Part shown: positions 36,695-46,400 of the stretch, piece after piece | How the letters are laid out: each line of letters opens with the position of its first letter | Position numbering within the stretch: position 1 is the first letter of the stretch | NCBI RefSeq assembly: GCF_008365405.1 | Contig: NZ_QOKV01000009.1 | Location: forward strand, 176,062 to 240,061 | DNA length: 64,000 bases | Origin: Azospirillum brasilense | GTDB taxonomy: Bacteria; Pseudomonadota; Alphaproteobacteria; Azospirillales; Azospirillaceae | Direction of reading: 5' to 3' | Made by a program: the position numbers and the translations under genes | The notes under the pieces: model-generated | Databases searched by the model: none | Seen by the model: the letters and a program-made list of their open reading frames with translations, nothing else | Told to the model about the DNA's origin: nothing

Positions 36695-36880
36695 TCAGCG
36701 GTTGCGGTTGCGCCAGGACCAGACCGCGGCGAGCACGGGGACCGACAGTGCTGCCCAGGACACGGCGTCCACGACGCCGTCATCCAGCAGGGCGGCGATC
36801 AGCCCGACGGCGGTGACAAGCGCGATCGCCACGGGAATGCCGAAGACCGCCAGCGGTCGGAAGGGAGTGCGCGGCGTCAT
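36695..36880 (-). CDS. Small two-helix membrane protein
   Basis: A 61-residue protein beginning MTPRTPFRPLAVFGIPVAIA and ending WSWRNRNR, with two hydrophobic segments (about 11-31 and 36-54). It overlaps the preceding PepSY gene by 4 bp (ATGA), so it is almost certainly translated from the same message. Small membrane partners commonly follow PepSY genes in siderophore-receptor loci; the function is unknown. It is the last gene of the FecI-type operon. Confidence 0.7.
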   Translation of the reverse strand: MTPRTPFRPLAVFGIPVAIALVTAVGLIAALLDDGVVDAVSWAALSVPVLAAVWSWRNRNR

Positions 36881-38040
36881 TCCGCAGCCTCCCCGGCGGT
36901 GGCGCGCAGGCCGGGGCCTGCGGCGGCATGATCCTGGGCACGGCGAGCCTGGACAAGGCGGCGGCGGGCGATCCACAAATACAGGCCGCTGCCGAGGATG
37001 ACGATGGTCAGCAGGTCCAGCACCGCCCATAGGATCTTCATCGGCAGCCCGCCGTAGTCGCCGAAATGCAGCGGCTGCGACAACCGCAGCGCCAGCATGT
37101 ACCAGGGCATGGAGCGCATGTCGGTGAAGGCCCCCGTCTCCGCGTCGATCAGGGCGGGGGTCAGGATGCGGTTGGTGGCTGGCGTGGCTCCCTTCAGCCA
37201 CACCGCGTAATGGTGGTTGCTGGAAAAGCGCACGCCGGGAAAGGCGACGAATTGCGGCCGCATGCCGGGGGCGGCCTCCATGGCGGTGCGGACCGCCGCG
37301 TCGACCGAGGCGAAGCGCTCCGGAACCGGCTTGCCCTCGTAGGGGGCGATCATCGCCGCAAGCTCGTTGGCGCGCCAATAGGCGACCAGCGGCACGGACA
37401 AGGTGTTGATGACGCCGGTCAATCCGACCACCACCACCCACATCAGCGTGACGATGCCCAGCATGTTGTGCAGGTCGAGCCATTTCAGCCGCCTGCCGCG
37501 TCCGGCCCGCACCGTGCCGAAGGACAGCTTGCGCATAAAGGGGGCATAGATCACGACCCCTGACAGGGTGGCCAGGAACAGCAAAAAGCCCATGAAGCCG
37601 AGGAACAGCTCGCCGGGCAGCCCCGCGAACAGGTCCACATGCAGGCGCAGCATCACATGCATGAACCCGTCGTCATCGTTCAGGTCAGCCAGGATCCGCG
37701 TGGTGCGCAGGTCGATGGCGGAGATGTGCATCTGCGACACCGGAGGGCGGGCCCCTGGGCCGGTGGTGACGTTCACCACCGGCCGGTCCACATCGAAGCT
37801 GAGGAACAACGGGCGCTCGCCGGGGTAGGTCGCCAGCGCCGAGGCCACCGCCTCGTCCAGCGATTTCAAGGGCGTGTCGGCCGGCATGGGCGGGAGGGTG
37901 TCCTCGGCCGTCAGCGCCTCGATCTCGTCATGGAAGATCAGCGGCAGGCCGGTCAGGCACAGCAGCAGCATGAAGATCGTGCAGATCAGGCTGGTCCATT
38001 TGTGGATCAGAGTCCAGATCCGGATGGTTCGGTTGGTCAT
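36877..38040 (-). CDS. PepSY-domain inner-membrane protein
   Basis: A 387-residue PepSY-associated membrane protein with four main helices: N-terminal (SLICTIFMLLLCLTGLPLIF), two central (LFLGFMGFLLFLATLSGVVIY and GIVTLMWVVVVGLTGVINTL) and one near the C-terminus (ILWAVLDLLTIVILGSGLYLW). Conserved His residues in HKW, HVDL and HNM could bind haem. Related proteins (for example FoxB-like or PiuB) help reduce or release iron from siderophores after uptake. It lies 64 bp downstream of the siderophore receptor gene. Confidence 0.9.
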   Translation of the reverse strand: MTNRTIRIWTLIHKWTSLICTIFMLLLCLTGLPLIFHDEIEALTAEDTLPPMPADTPLKSLDEAVASALATYPGERPLFLSFDVDRPVVNVTTGPGARPPVSQMHISAIDLRTTRILADLNDDDGFMHVMLRLHVDLFAGLPGELFLGFMGFLLFLATLSGVVIYAPFMRKLSFGTVRAGRGRRLKWLDLHNMLGIVTLMWVVVVGLTGVINTLSVPLVAYWRANELAAMIAPYEGKPVPERFASVDAAVRTAMEAAPGMRPQFVAFPGVRFSSNHHYAVWLKGATPATNRILTPALIDAETGAFTDMRSMPWYMLALRLSQPLHFGDYGGLPMKILWAVLDLLTIVILGSGLYLWIARRRLVQARRAQDHAAAGPGLRATAGEAAE

Positions 38041-38078
38041 TGGGGCCCCCTCATGCCGCCGTCATCGCTTCGCCGGTC

Positions 38079-38120
38079 GGAAATCCGCCCTCAGAAATCC
38101 GCCCTTAGAAATCCACCGAC
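38079..38120. repeat. 14-bp tandem triplication at the siderophore receptor 3' end
   Basis: Three units of about AGAAATCCGCCCTT. The third covers the last receptor codons (the C-terminal Phe of the outer-membrane beta barrel) and the second overlaps the stop codon at 38105-38107. Copies one and two would be non-coding echoes of the gene's end. Confidence 0.85.
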
Positions 38121-40630
38121 ACCGACAGCTTGGCCGTCAGCGGGCTGCCCTGGCTCAGGTAGCCGCCGGAGGCCGAGGCCCAATAGGCCTTGTCGGTCAC
38201 GTTCTCGACCGCCGCCCGGATGGTGACCGGACGGTTCTGGACGTCGGCGATCATCCGCGCGCCGACGTCGAAGCGGGTCCAGCTGGGAATCTTCAGCGTG
38301 TTGGCGGTGTTGACATACTGCGACCCGGTGTGGATCACGCGCCCGGTCAGCGTCACGGTGGGGAAGGACGCGGGGAGGAAGGGCAGGTCCCATTCGACGT
38401 TGGCGTTGAACTGGTGGCGCGGCACGCCGACGGCGTCCTTGCCCTCGGTCGCGGCGCTGCCGGTGTCGCTCAGCTCCGGATCGATGAAGGTGGCGCCGCC
38501 CAGCAGCCGGACGCCCTGCACAGGTTCGCCGTACAGCATCAGTTCGATGCCGCGGTTGCGCTGTTCGCCGGACACGCTGTAGACGCGGGTGAACGGGTCG
38601 GTGACGCCGCTGGGCTGGGTGGTCTGGAACAGCGACAGCGAGCCGCCGAAGCTGCCGAAATCCAGCTTGCCGCCGACCTCGTACTGGACCGACCGGTAGG
38701 GCTCGAAGATCTCTCCGGAATTGGCCGCGGTGGATGGGGCGGTCGGCCCCTGCGCCAGCCCCTCGATCCGGTTGGCGTAGAGCGACAGCTGCTCGACCGG
38801 CTTCACCACCAACCCGACCACCGGCGTCAGCGCCGACTGGTCGTAATCGGAGGTGCGGGCGCCGTTGGCCCGGTTGTAGCCGCGCACCTGGATGTTCTGC
38901 TGGCGCAGGCCGGCGGTGACCATCACCCGGTCGTTCAGGATCGACACCGTGTCCGACGCGTAGACGCTGCGCAGCACCGACTCGCTGACCTTCGGCAAAT
39001 TGCCGACCATGCCGCTGGCCGAGGTCGTCGCCGGGCGCGGGAAGCCGACCATGTTGTAGAGGTTGATGGTGGAGGTCGTGCCGAATTCGAAGCCGTTGTT
39101 GTTGGTCGTCCGCAGCGCGGAGGCGCCGGCGTTCAGCTGGTGCCGGAGCGGGCCGGTCTGCAGATCGGCGCGGATGCCGCCCTGGCCGGTGACGGTGTCG
39201 TCCTCGCGCGGCACGGTCAGGCGCCGGACCGTGCCGGTGCCGTCGGGCCGCGTGATGGTGGGGGAGGCATAGTCGCCGTCCTCGCGCATGCTGCGCAGGC
39301 CGAAGGCGCCGTAGGCGGTCAGGTTGGGCAGCAGGTCGTATTCGGCGCGGATCTGGCCGAAGGTGTCGCGCATCCGCGAATAGCTCCAGGGCTGCGCGTA
39401 ATTCTGCGAGGCCGACGGCACCGCCGGGACGAAGCCACCGACATAGACCACGGGGCGGCCCTGCTCCACCCGCTGGGTCTGGGTGCCGACGTCGAGCGTC
39501 ACGCGGGCGCGCTCGCCGCGGTAATCCAGCGCCAGGGAGCCGAGCGTCAGCGTCCGCTCCTCGTCGTCGATGGCGGTGTCACCGCCGCGGACCGCGGCGT
39601 TGGCGCGCACGCCGAACTGGTTGGCGTCGCCGAACCGGCGGCCGACATCGGCCGACAGGCCCAACCGGCTGTCCATGGCGTAGCTGGCGGTCAGCCGGCT
39701 CAGTGGTTCGTCCTCCGCCCGCTTGGGCACGAGGTTCACGCCGCCGCCGATGCCGGACCCGCTGGGGGCCGCGCCATTGAGGAAGGCGTTGGCGCCCTTC
39801 AGCACCTCCACCCGTTCGAACATGTTGGTGGCGACGATCTGGCGCGGAGCGGTGCCGTAGAGGCCGTCCACCGACAGATCCTCCCCCGTCAGCTGGAAGC
39901 CGCGGATGACGAAGCTCTCGGAGAAATTGCCGTAGCCGAGACTGCTGCGCACCGCCGGGTCGTTGGCCAGGACGTCGGCGATGGTGTCCGCCTGCTGGTT
40001 GCGGATGGTTTCGGCGGTGTAGCTGGTGATGGAGAACGGAACGTCCATCGCGTCCTGGTTGCCCAGCGCGCCGATGCGCCCGCCGCGCGCCACCTGTCCG
40101 CCGGCATAGGCCGGGGGCAGGGCGCCGGGGCCGGTGGCGCCCCGGCTTCCCTCGACCTGCAGCGGGTCGAGCAGGACGGCGTCGCCGGCGGCCACGCGCT
40201 CGACCGTCACGGTGTCGGTGTTGAGGAAGCGGGCGGCCAATCCGGTGCCGGACAGCAGGCGGTTCAGCCCCTCGCGCGCGGTCATCGATCCGCTGACGCC
40301 GGGAGAAGTGACGCCCTGGGTCACCGCGCTGGCGGTCAGCACCTGGATGCGCGTGGCGGTGGAGAAGGCGGCAAGCGCCCCGTCCACCGACTGCGGCGCG
40401 ATGGCGAAGGTCACCGGGCCGGCCGGGATCGCCTCCTGGATCGACTGCACCATGGCCGCGGCGACGCCGGACAGCGGGAGGCCCGGCACGATCAGCATCG
40501 TCGTCGCCAGGAGCCGCCCCATGAACCGGGCTTTGAACCGGCCCGGGAGCCTGCGGCCCAGCCGGCCATCCTGGACGCCGTCCCGGCGCCCGTTCGTCAC
40601 ACCCGTCGCTTCACACGTCACCGATGTCAT
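38105..40630 (-). CDS. TonB-dependent siderophore receptor with N-terminal signalling domain
   Basis: An 841-residue outer-membrane receptor: signal peptide (to about residue 58), a secretin/TonB short N-terminal (STN) signalling domain (about 65-140, VTFAIAPQSVDGALAAFSTA), plug domain (FSITSYTAETIRNQQADTI; GANAFLNGAAPSGSGIGGGVN) and 22-strand barrel ending in Phe. STN receptors transmit ligand binding to an inner-membrane FecR protein and a FecI sigma factor, whose genes lie directly upstream in the same orientation. The ligand is probably a ferric siderophore. AGAGGCGAG precedes the ATG at 40630. Confidence 0.94.
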   Translation of the reverse strand: MTSVTCEATGVTNGRRDGVQDGRLGRRLPGRFKARFMGRLLATTMLIVPGLPLSGVAAAMVQSIQEAIPAGPVTFAIAPQSVDGALAAFSTATRIQVLTASAVTQGVTSPGVSGSMTAREGLNRLLSGTGLAARFLNTDTVTVERVAAGDAVLLDPLQVEGSRGATGPGALPPAYAGGQVARGGRIGALGNQDAMDVPFSITSYTAETIRNQQADTIADVLANDPAVRSSLGYGNFSESFVIRGFQLTGEDLSVDGLYGTAPRQIVATNMFERVEVLKGANAFLNGAAPSGSGIGGGVNLVPKRAEDEPLSRLTASYAMDSRLGLSADVGRRFGDANQFGVRANAAVRGGDTAIDDEERTLTLGSLALDYRGERARVTLDVGTQTQRVEQGRPVVYVGGFVPAVPSASQNYAQPWSYSRMRDTFGQIRAEYDLLPNLTAYGAFGLRSMREDGDYASPTITRPDGTGTVRRLTVPREDDTVTGQGGIRADLQTGPLRHQLNAGASALRTTNNNGFEFGTTSTINLYNMVGFPRPATTSASGMVGNLPKVSESVLRSVYASDTVSILNDRVMVTAGLRQQNIQVRGYNRANGARTSDYDQSALTPVVGLVVKPVEQLSLYANRIEGLAQGPTAPSTAANSGEIFEPYRSVQYEVGGKLDFGSFGGSLSLFQTTQPSGVTDPFTRVYSVSGEQRNRGIELMLYGEPVQGVRLLGGATFIDPELSDTGSAATEGKDAVGVPRHQFNANVEWDLPFLPASFPTVTLTGRVIHTGSQYVNTANTLKIPSWTRFDVGARMIADVQNRPVTIRAAVENVTDKAYWASASGGYLSQGSPLTAKLSVSVDF

Positions 40631-40758
40631 CGCTCGCCTCTGTCGTCCGGTGAGAGAGAGCACCGCTTTTGCGATTGCGTCTCATTCTCTTCCTTCCCGG
40701 ACATGACGACGGGCGCGCGGAGAACCCTGGGAAGTTTTTTAGGTCCCGCCGATTTTTT

Positions 40759-41784
40759 TCAGCGGAGCAGGGTCAAGTAGGGGGTGATGCGCGTGGCGCG
40801 CACGCCGAGACCGCGCTCCAGCGCGTCGATCACGGCATCCGGCCGGTCGAGCGCAAAGACGCCGGACACGACGCGCTCCGCCGCCTCGTCGTTCAGCAGG
40901 ACCACCCGGCCCGGCCACTGCCGGTTCAGAGCCGCGATCACGGAGGCGAGCGACTGCTGGCGGAAGACGATCTGACCCTGGCGCCACGCGAAGGCGACGG
41001 CGGTGTCCACCGCCCGTGGCCCGGTCAGGCCGTCGGCATCGGCCTCCGCGCTCTCGCCGGGGTGCAGGCGGACGCCGTCCGGCCAGGGGGCGTTGCCGTC
41101 GGCGTTCCGATGGGCGACGACCTCCACCAGCCCTTCGCCCACGGTGACCGTCGTGCGCTCGTTCTCGCGCCGGACGCTGAACTGGGTTCCCAGCACACGG
41201 GCGGCACCGGCCCCGCCATCGACGACGAAGGGATGGTCGGGATCGCGCGTGACGTTGAACCACGCCTCACCGCGCAGAATCCGCACGCGCCTCTCGCCCT
41301 CTCGGTAATCGAGCGCCAGCGCGGTGCCGCCATTCATGTCGACCGTGGAGCCGTCCGGCAGCGTCAAGCTCCGGCGCTGCCCGGTCGCGGTCACCTGATC
41401 CGCGACGGCGTTCTGATACAGCGTCGGTCCGTGCCAGACGCCGAGGCCGCCGACCACCAGCAGGATCGTCAGCGCCGCGGCAAGGCGCCGGATGCCGGCC
41501 GCCGCGGGGTGGCGGGGCGGGGCGCTGCGGGACTCGGCATAGGCGGCGCGGGCGGGTTCCCTCAGGTCGTGAAGGAGGGTCTGCAGGTCGGCCCAGGCGC
41601 GGGAGTGAGCCGGACTGCGGGCCAGCCAGTCGGCAAAAGCGGCGCGCTCCGCCGGCCGGACGTCGTCGGATTGCAGGCGGAAGTGCCACGCGTTGGCTTC
41701 CGAGAACAGCCGGTCCTCGTCTGGTCCGCCTTCCATCGGTCTGCCTTCCGCCGGCTCGCTGCGCTGTCCGTCCAGATGATCCAT
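40759..41784 (-). CDS. FecR-family anti-sigma/sigma regulator
   Basis: A 341-residue FecR protein: cytoplasmic N-terminal domain (DUF4880-like, ANAWHFRLQSDD and FADWLARSPAHSRAW, with conserved Trp residues), one membrane helix (AALTILLVVGGLGVW, near residue 110) and a periplasmic FecR domain (RRSLTLPDGSTVDMNGGTAL) plus a C-terminal STN-like part (SVIAALNRQW). It relays the signal from the STN receptor to the sigma factor. A second start at MEGGPD (41736) is possible. It lies between the sigma and receptor genes. Confidence 0.9.
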   Translation of the reverse strand: MDHLDGQRSEPAEGRPMEGGPDEDRLFSEANAWHFRLQSDDVRPAERAAFADWLARSPAHSRAWADLQTLLHDLREPARAAYAESRSAPPRHPAAAGIRRLAAALTILLVVGGLGVWHGPTLYQNAVADQVTATGQRRSLTLPDGSTVDMNGGTALALDYREGERRVRILRGEAWFNVTRDPDHPFVVDGGAGAARVLGTQFSVRRENERTTVTVGEGLVEVVAHRNADGNAPWPDGVRLHPGESAEADADGLTGPRAVDTAVAFAWRQGQIVFRQQSLASVIAALNRQWPGRVVLLNDEAAERVVSGVFALDRPDAVIDALERGLGVRATRITPYLTLLR

Positions 41785-41899
41785 CGCGTCCCGCTGAGCG
41801 CTCCCGTGGTCACGTGTTTGGGTTGTCTCGTGTTTGGATAGACGGTCGAAGGCGGCCGATCCCTCAAAGAAAATGACCGGCCGGGACCTTCCCGGCGCA

Positions 41900-42424
41900 T
41901 CATCGTGGCGGACGCCGCTTCATCCGCGCGCGGCACTGCTCCAGCGCCGTGCGCAGATGGTACTCCACCGTGCGGGGGGAGATGCCAAGCCGCTCGCCGA
42001 TGGCACGGTAGGACAAGCCCTCGACATGGTAGAGAAGGAAGACGTCCCGAGTCTTGGGCGGCAGGGAGTCGATGGCGCCGCGCAGCCGGGCCATGGTCTG
42101 GTTCCGCTCCACCACCGCATCGGCCGCGGGGCCGGAGGAGGGCAGGTCCTCGTCGGGCGGACCGGCCTCACGCAGGCGCTGGCGCTTGGCGGCCCGGCAA
42201 TGGTCCAGCGCGACGCGGTCGGCCACCACATACAGCAGCCCGGCCGGATTCTGGATTGCCTCGCCATCGGGCAGACGGGCCAGCCGCAGGAAGGCGTCCT
42301 GCGCGAGATCGCCCGCGGTTTGCGGGTCGCCGGTCCGCCGCGCGATGGCACGCTCCACGCGCAGTCGATGCGCATCGAACAACTCCGCGATCTTGCGCGC
42401 CCAGGCGCCCATGGAGCCCGTCAT
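41900..42424 (-). CDS. ECF sigma factor, FecI-type
   Basis: A 174-residue extracytoplasmic-function sigma factor with region 2 (RRTGDPQTAGDLAQDAFLRLA) and region 4 helix-turn-helix (LPPKTRDVFLLYHVEGLSYRAIGERLGIS). It directs transcription of the siderophore receptor operon when FecR is signalled. The start at MTGSMGAW is preferred over longer frames with low-complexity residues; MGAWARK at 42412 is also possible. A Fur-box-like sequence lies about 145 bp upstream. Confidence 0.88.
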   Translation of the reverse strand: MTGSMGAWARKIAELFDAHRLRVERAIARRTGDPQTAGDLAQDAFLRLARLPDGEAIQNPAGLLYVVADRVALDHCRAAKRQRLREAGPPDEDLPSSGPAADAVVERNQTMARLRGAIDSLPPKTRDVFLLYHVEGLSYRAIGERLGISPRTVEYHLRTALEQCRARMKRRPPR

Positions 42425-42570
42425 TGGGCGCCCCGGGAACGGGTGTCGTCGGGCAGCGGTGGGCGGAGGGTGTCGGGCACAGACGCGCGGAATGACGGAT
42501 GCGAGGATACCGGCGCCCGTGGGGCCATCGCCTGGAAGGCCGGTCACACCGGTATAGCCGCATTGAGCTC

Positions 42571-42594
42571 ATAATGCGAACTATTCTTATTATC
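42571..42594. promoter_or_regulatory. Candidate Fur box upstream of the FecI-type sigma factor
   Basis: On the minus strand the AT-rich stretch starts GATAATAAGAATAGTT and ends CGCATTAT. It agrees with about 13 of 19 positions of the GATAAT-based Fur consensus. It lies in the only AT-rich part between the DUF2149 and sigma genes, where iron control of a FecI-type system is expected. Confidence 0.45.
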
Positions 42595-42631
42595 AAAGAA
42601 TGCCCCTCGGTTGGTGTTGCCAGCACCCCGG

Positions 42632-42958
42632 TCACGGCGTACCGGAAGCAGCTGTTTCGGGAACATAGATCAGTCGCCCGTCCGGCAGGCGGTAGGTCGT
42701 TCCGGCAAGGACTCCCCGGCCTTCCCCAATGGTGCCGGTCGATTCGTAGCGGGTCAGCTCCCGCCCGTCCTTCACCGTGATGCGCATGTCGGATTCGCCG
42801 GGATTCTCCACCACGACGGCTTTGGTCGACGAGAAGGGGTTGAGCGGGTTGCGCACGATGACAATCATCAGGATGCCGATGACCACCAGGAACAGGTCGA
42901 TCAAGTTCACCACCGACAGGATCGGATCGTCGGCGTCGTCATGGTCGAGAAAGCGCAT
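42632..42958 (-). CDS. DUF2149 protein, ExbD-like
   Basis: A 108-residue protein with a short acidic N-terminus (MRFLDHDDADDPILSVVNL), one membrane helix (DLFLVVIGILMIVIV) and a small periplasmic domain ending in PDGRLIYVPE. The topology (single helix with an Asp at its start, then periplasmic domain) resembles ExbD/TolR, and DUF2149 genes are commonly next to MotA/TolQ/ExbB genes. The start codon shares one base with the upstream ExbB-like stop, so the two are made together. It probably forms the second half of a proton-driven motor for the linked receptor or chelatase. Confidence 0.8.
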   Translation of the reverse strand: MRFLDHDDADDPILSVVNLIDLFLVVIGILMIVIVRNPLNPFSSTKAVVVENPGESDMRITVKDGRELTRYESTGTIGEGRGVLAGTTYRLPDGRLIYVPETAASGTP

Positions 42959-43446
42959 CAGCCGGCCCCCCCGGCGTCGGCCAGGGACCGCTCCACCGCC
43001 CGCAGATCCTCCAGCAGCCAGCGGCGGCGGAAGGTCAGGATGAAGAAGGCGATGCTGGCCGCCACCAGCGCCAGGATCACCGCGGAGAAGGCCACCGTCA
43101 GGTTCTCGCCGATGCCCTGGGCGTCGTTGCGGGTCAGGGCCAGCAGAGCCGGCCCCATGGGGATCATCGTCGCCACCAGCCCCAGCATCGGCGCGCTGCG
43201 GGCCACCACCCGCAGCCACTCCAGCCGCTTCATGATCCACAGCTCCAGATCGTCGCTGCCGCATCCCGTGCGGTGCCGGTGGGCGATCAGCGGCGAGCGG
43301 TGCACCCCGCGGCGGCGTTGCCACGCCTCCACCGCGAAGGCCCCCAGCGCCGTCAGGCTGTAGGCCAGCGACGCCAGGATCAGCAGCAGGACGGGCAGCA
43401 GGAACAGGCGGGCGATGTCGTAGAGCCCACTTTCTAGAATGGTCAT
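42958..43446 (-). CDS. MotA/TolQ/ExbB-family proton channel protein
   Basis: A 162-residue inner-membrane protein with three helices: LFLLPVLLLILASLAYSLTALG near the N-terminus, then APMLGLVATMIPMGPALLAL and LTVAFSAVILALVAASIAFFIL, the last two carrying the family signature. It is shorter than ExbB and lacks its extra N-terminal part. It overlaps the CobN-like gene by 4 bp (ATGA) and the DUF2149 gene by one base, so all are co-translated. It should drive TonB, or the CobN-like protein, with the proton gradient. Confidence 0.85.
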   Translation of the reverse strand: MTILESGLYDIARLFLLPVLLLILASLAYSLTALGAFAVEAWQRRRGVHRSPLIAHRHRTGCGSDDLELWIMKRLEWLRVVARSAPMLGLVATMIPMGPALLALTRNDAQGIGENLTVAFSAVILALVAASIAFFILTFRRRWLLEDLRAVERSLADAGGAG

Positions 43447-46400
43447 GATGAAGTCCTCAAAGAAGTGAGCCGTCGGTTGGCGCCGGCCTGCCGGGCGGCT
43501 CCGCCCAGAATGAAGAGGATGAGCAGGCTAAGACCGGCCAAAGCACGCCACGCCGCGGGATCGGCCCCGCGGTCCGCTGGAACCGGGGTCATCACCGTCC
43601 CCCGCACAGCTTCGGAAACGGCTTCGGACGGGGTGGCTTCCGCGGATGGGGAGGGGGCGGATGGTTCCACCGCCGGGGCGTAGCCGGCGGCCATGGCCTT
43701 CATGAAGGCGGCGGTGGCCGGTGCCCCGGCACTCGCACCGTGGTCGCGCGCCAGCACCTGCCAGCGTTCGGCCAGTTCGCGGCGCGTCCGGTCGTCGGCG
43801 TCCCAATAGCCTTTCCGGATCGCTTCGGCCATCCGCTCGATCACCTGCGCCTGGGCCATGGGGTTGTGCCGTTCGAACCAGCCGTCTAGCCCGAGGTTCC
43901 GGCGGTCCCGGATGTAGGTGTCGTGGACCGCCTGCCATTGGTCGGCCCGCACCGTCTCCGGCGCCGTCACCTGCCAGCCCCACAGGTTGTTGACCGTCTT
44001 CACGATCTCCGTGGTGCCGGCGTAGCCCTCCGCCTGCATGGCGCCGATCCAATGCGGGTTGAGGGAGCGCGACCGCAATTCGTCGGCCAGGAAGCGGGCG
44101 GCCCCGGTGATGCGCCCCTGCGCCTCCCGCAGATCGGCGATGTAGAGCGAGGGGCTGTCGCCGTCGAGGCGCCGCACCGCCAGCGCCAGCCCGCCGAGAT
44201 ACTCGAAGGGATGGTCGGTGGACAGCACGCCGTGCAGCCGCGACGAGCGGGCGAGCACCGCCGCCTGAACGCCGCGCAACGTCTCGGCGAAGAGGTTTCC
44301 ATCCTCCGTCGGCAGCCGCACACCCCATTCCCGCGCGCCATAGGCGTATTGCAGCCGGTCGAGGAACGCGTCGGCCAGCGCGGCGTCCTGCGTCCAGTGT
44401 GTGGAATCGAGCACCGCATCGGTCAGTCCGCTGCCGTAATCCCCCGGCTCGTTGCCGAACAGCCGCAGCGCGGCCAACTCCTGCGCCCGTTCCGGTGCGA
44501 CGCCCTGCGCGATCAGGCTCCGCGCCGTCTCCGCGCTGTGGCGCGCCACGGCGTTGCCCGGCTCGTCCAGCCGGGCCAAGCGGTCGATGGCTCCGGCCAG
44601 CAGGCGCATGAAACCGTCGAACTGGTCCCGGTAGACGCTGGTCACCTGGAGAACCACGTCGATGCGCGGGCGCCCAAGTTCTGCCGCCGGCACGATGTCC
44701 AGCGCGGTGACCCGGCCCCCGCCGTCCCACACCGGGCGCAGGCCCAGCGCGTGGAGCACCTGGCTTTCCAACACGCCCAGATGGCGCATCGCCTCCGACG
44801 ACCACAGCGAGACGGCGATCTTCTCCGGCACCGCCCCGTCATGCTCGGCCCGGTAGGCGTCGATCAGCTTGGCCAGCGCGTCGGCCCCCGCCTCGTAGGC
44901 CGCGCGGGTGGGGATTTTGTCCGGCTCGAAGGCCGCGATGTTGCGCCCGCTCGGCACATCGGGATTGCGCACCGGATCGCCGCCGGGTCCCGGCCGGACG
45001 AAGCCGCCCGACAGCCCGGCGAGCAGAGCCTCCACCTCCTGCGGGTCGGCCAGATGACGGTCGAGGGCGGCGGCCCGCTCCAGCAGAGCGCGCAGCTCCG
45101 GATCGGCGACCGTGTCCAGCGCCATCTCCTCGCGCAGATGGCGGTGCAGCAGGCGGTAAGGCTCCGTCTCCTTGAGGGTGTCGAACGTGCCGGCAAAGAC
45201 CTCCCGAGGGTCGAGGCCGAGACGGCGGTAGAAGGGTTTGCCCAGCTGCTGCATGACCGTGGCGAGGCGGTGCTCGGGGGCGGCCGGATCCCCAAAGCTG
45301 TGGAGTCCCAGCGGCATGGCGTGGCGGGCCAGTTCGTGCAGATGGTCATGGAGCGCCGCCAGGAAGTTGTCGAAATCCGCGCTCATGCGCTCGGCATCCC
45401 ACCCGAGATCGCGGGCGATGCCGGCCTCCACCGCTGCCGTCCGGATCCGTTCGGCGGTGCGGTCACGGGTGGCGCCTCCGTCGAGCTGGCCATGCTCATG
45501 GACCAGCGCGTGGAGGTCGCGCAGTTCGTCATACAGCCCGGCGGGGGCGAAGGCCGGGGTCTGGTGGCTGACGGTGACGGCGCGGCCCCGCCGCCTGGCC
45601 TGGATCGCTTCGCCGATGTTGTCCTGAATGTAGGGATAAAAGACCGGCAGGGAGCCGACCGCCAGGATCGGGAAATCATGGGCCCACAGGCCGCGTTCCT
45701 TGCCCGGCGTCCATTCCTGGGTGCCGTGGGTGCCGAAATGGATCAGCGCATGGGCCGCCAGCGCCTGCCGCACATACAGGTAGACGGCGAGGTAATAGTG
45801 GTCCGGCGGCATCTTGGCATCGTGATAGGCGTGGCCGGGCGTTCCGCCGCGCGGCGGCTGGGGCAGCAGGGTCAGCTTGCCCAGACGCAGGCGCGGAACC
45901 ACGAAGCGCGCCTCGCCGTCGATGGTGCGGACCGCCCAATGCTCCTCGGGCCGGCCCCAGCGGTCGGTGACGCTGTCGCGGACCGTCTCCGGCAGGGCGG
46001 CGAACCACGCGGCGTAGCGGGCGACCGGGAAAGCCTCGGCCAGCCCGGCGGCCAACAACTGGTCAAGCGTCTCGGGCCGGTACAAGCCGCCGAGCATCGC
46101 CTGCCCCGCCTCGATCAGCCGGGCCTCTTCGGTCGGCGGCACGTCGTAGCCGGCGGCGGCGAGCGCGCCGGTCAGCCGTTCCAGGCTGCGCGGCACGTTC
46201 AGGTTCGAGGCCGACAGGTTCTTCTCGCCCGGTGGATAGTTCCACACCATCACCGCCAGGTTCTTGTCGGCGTTGGCCGTGCGGCGCAGGGCGGCGAGCG
46301 CCGCCACCTTGTCGAGCAGGGCCGCCACCTGTTCGGCGATGGGCACGGGTTCTCCCCTCTCCACGGCTTCGATCACCAGCGGATCGCTCATCCCCCAGCC

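Noticed and set aside
37874..40780. 968-codon plus-strand frame opposite the siderophore receptor
   Set aside because: Antisense to a well-supported TonB-dependent receptor; low-complexity Gly/Arg/His content.
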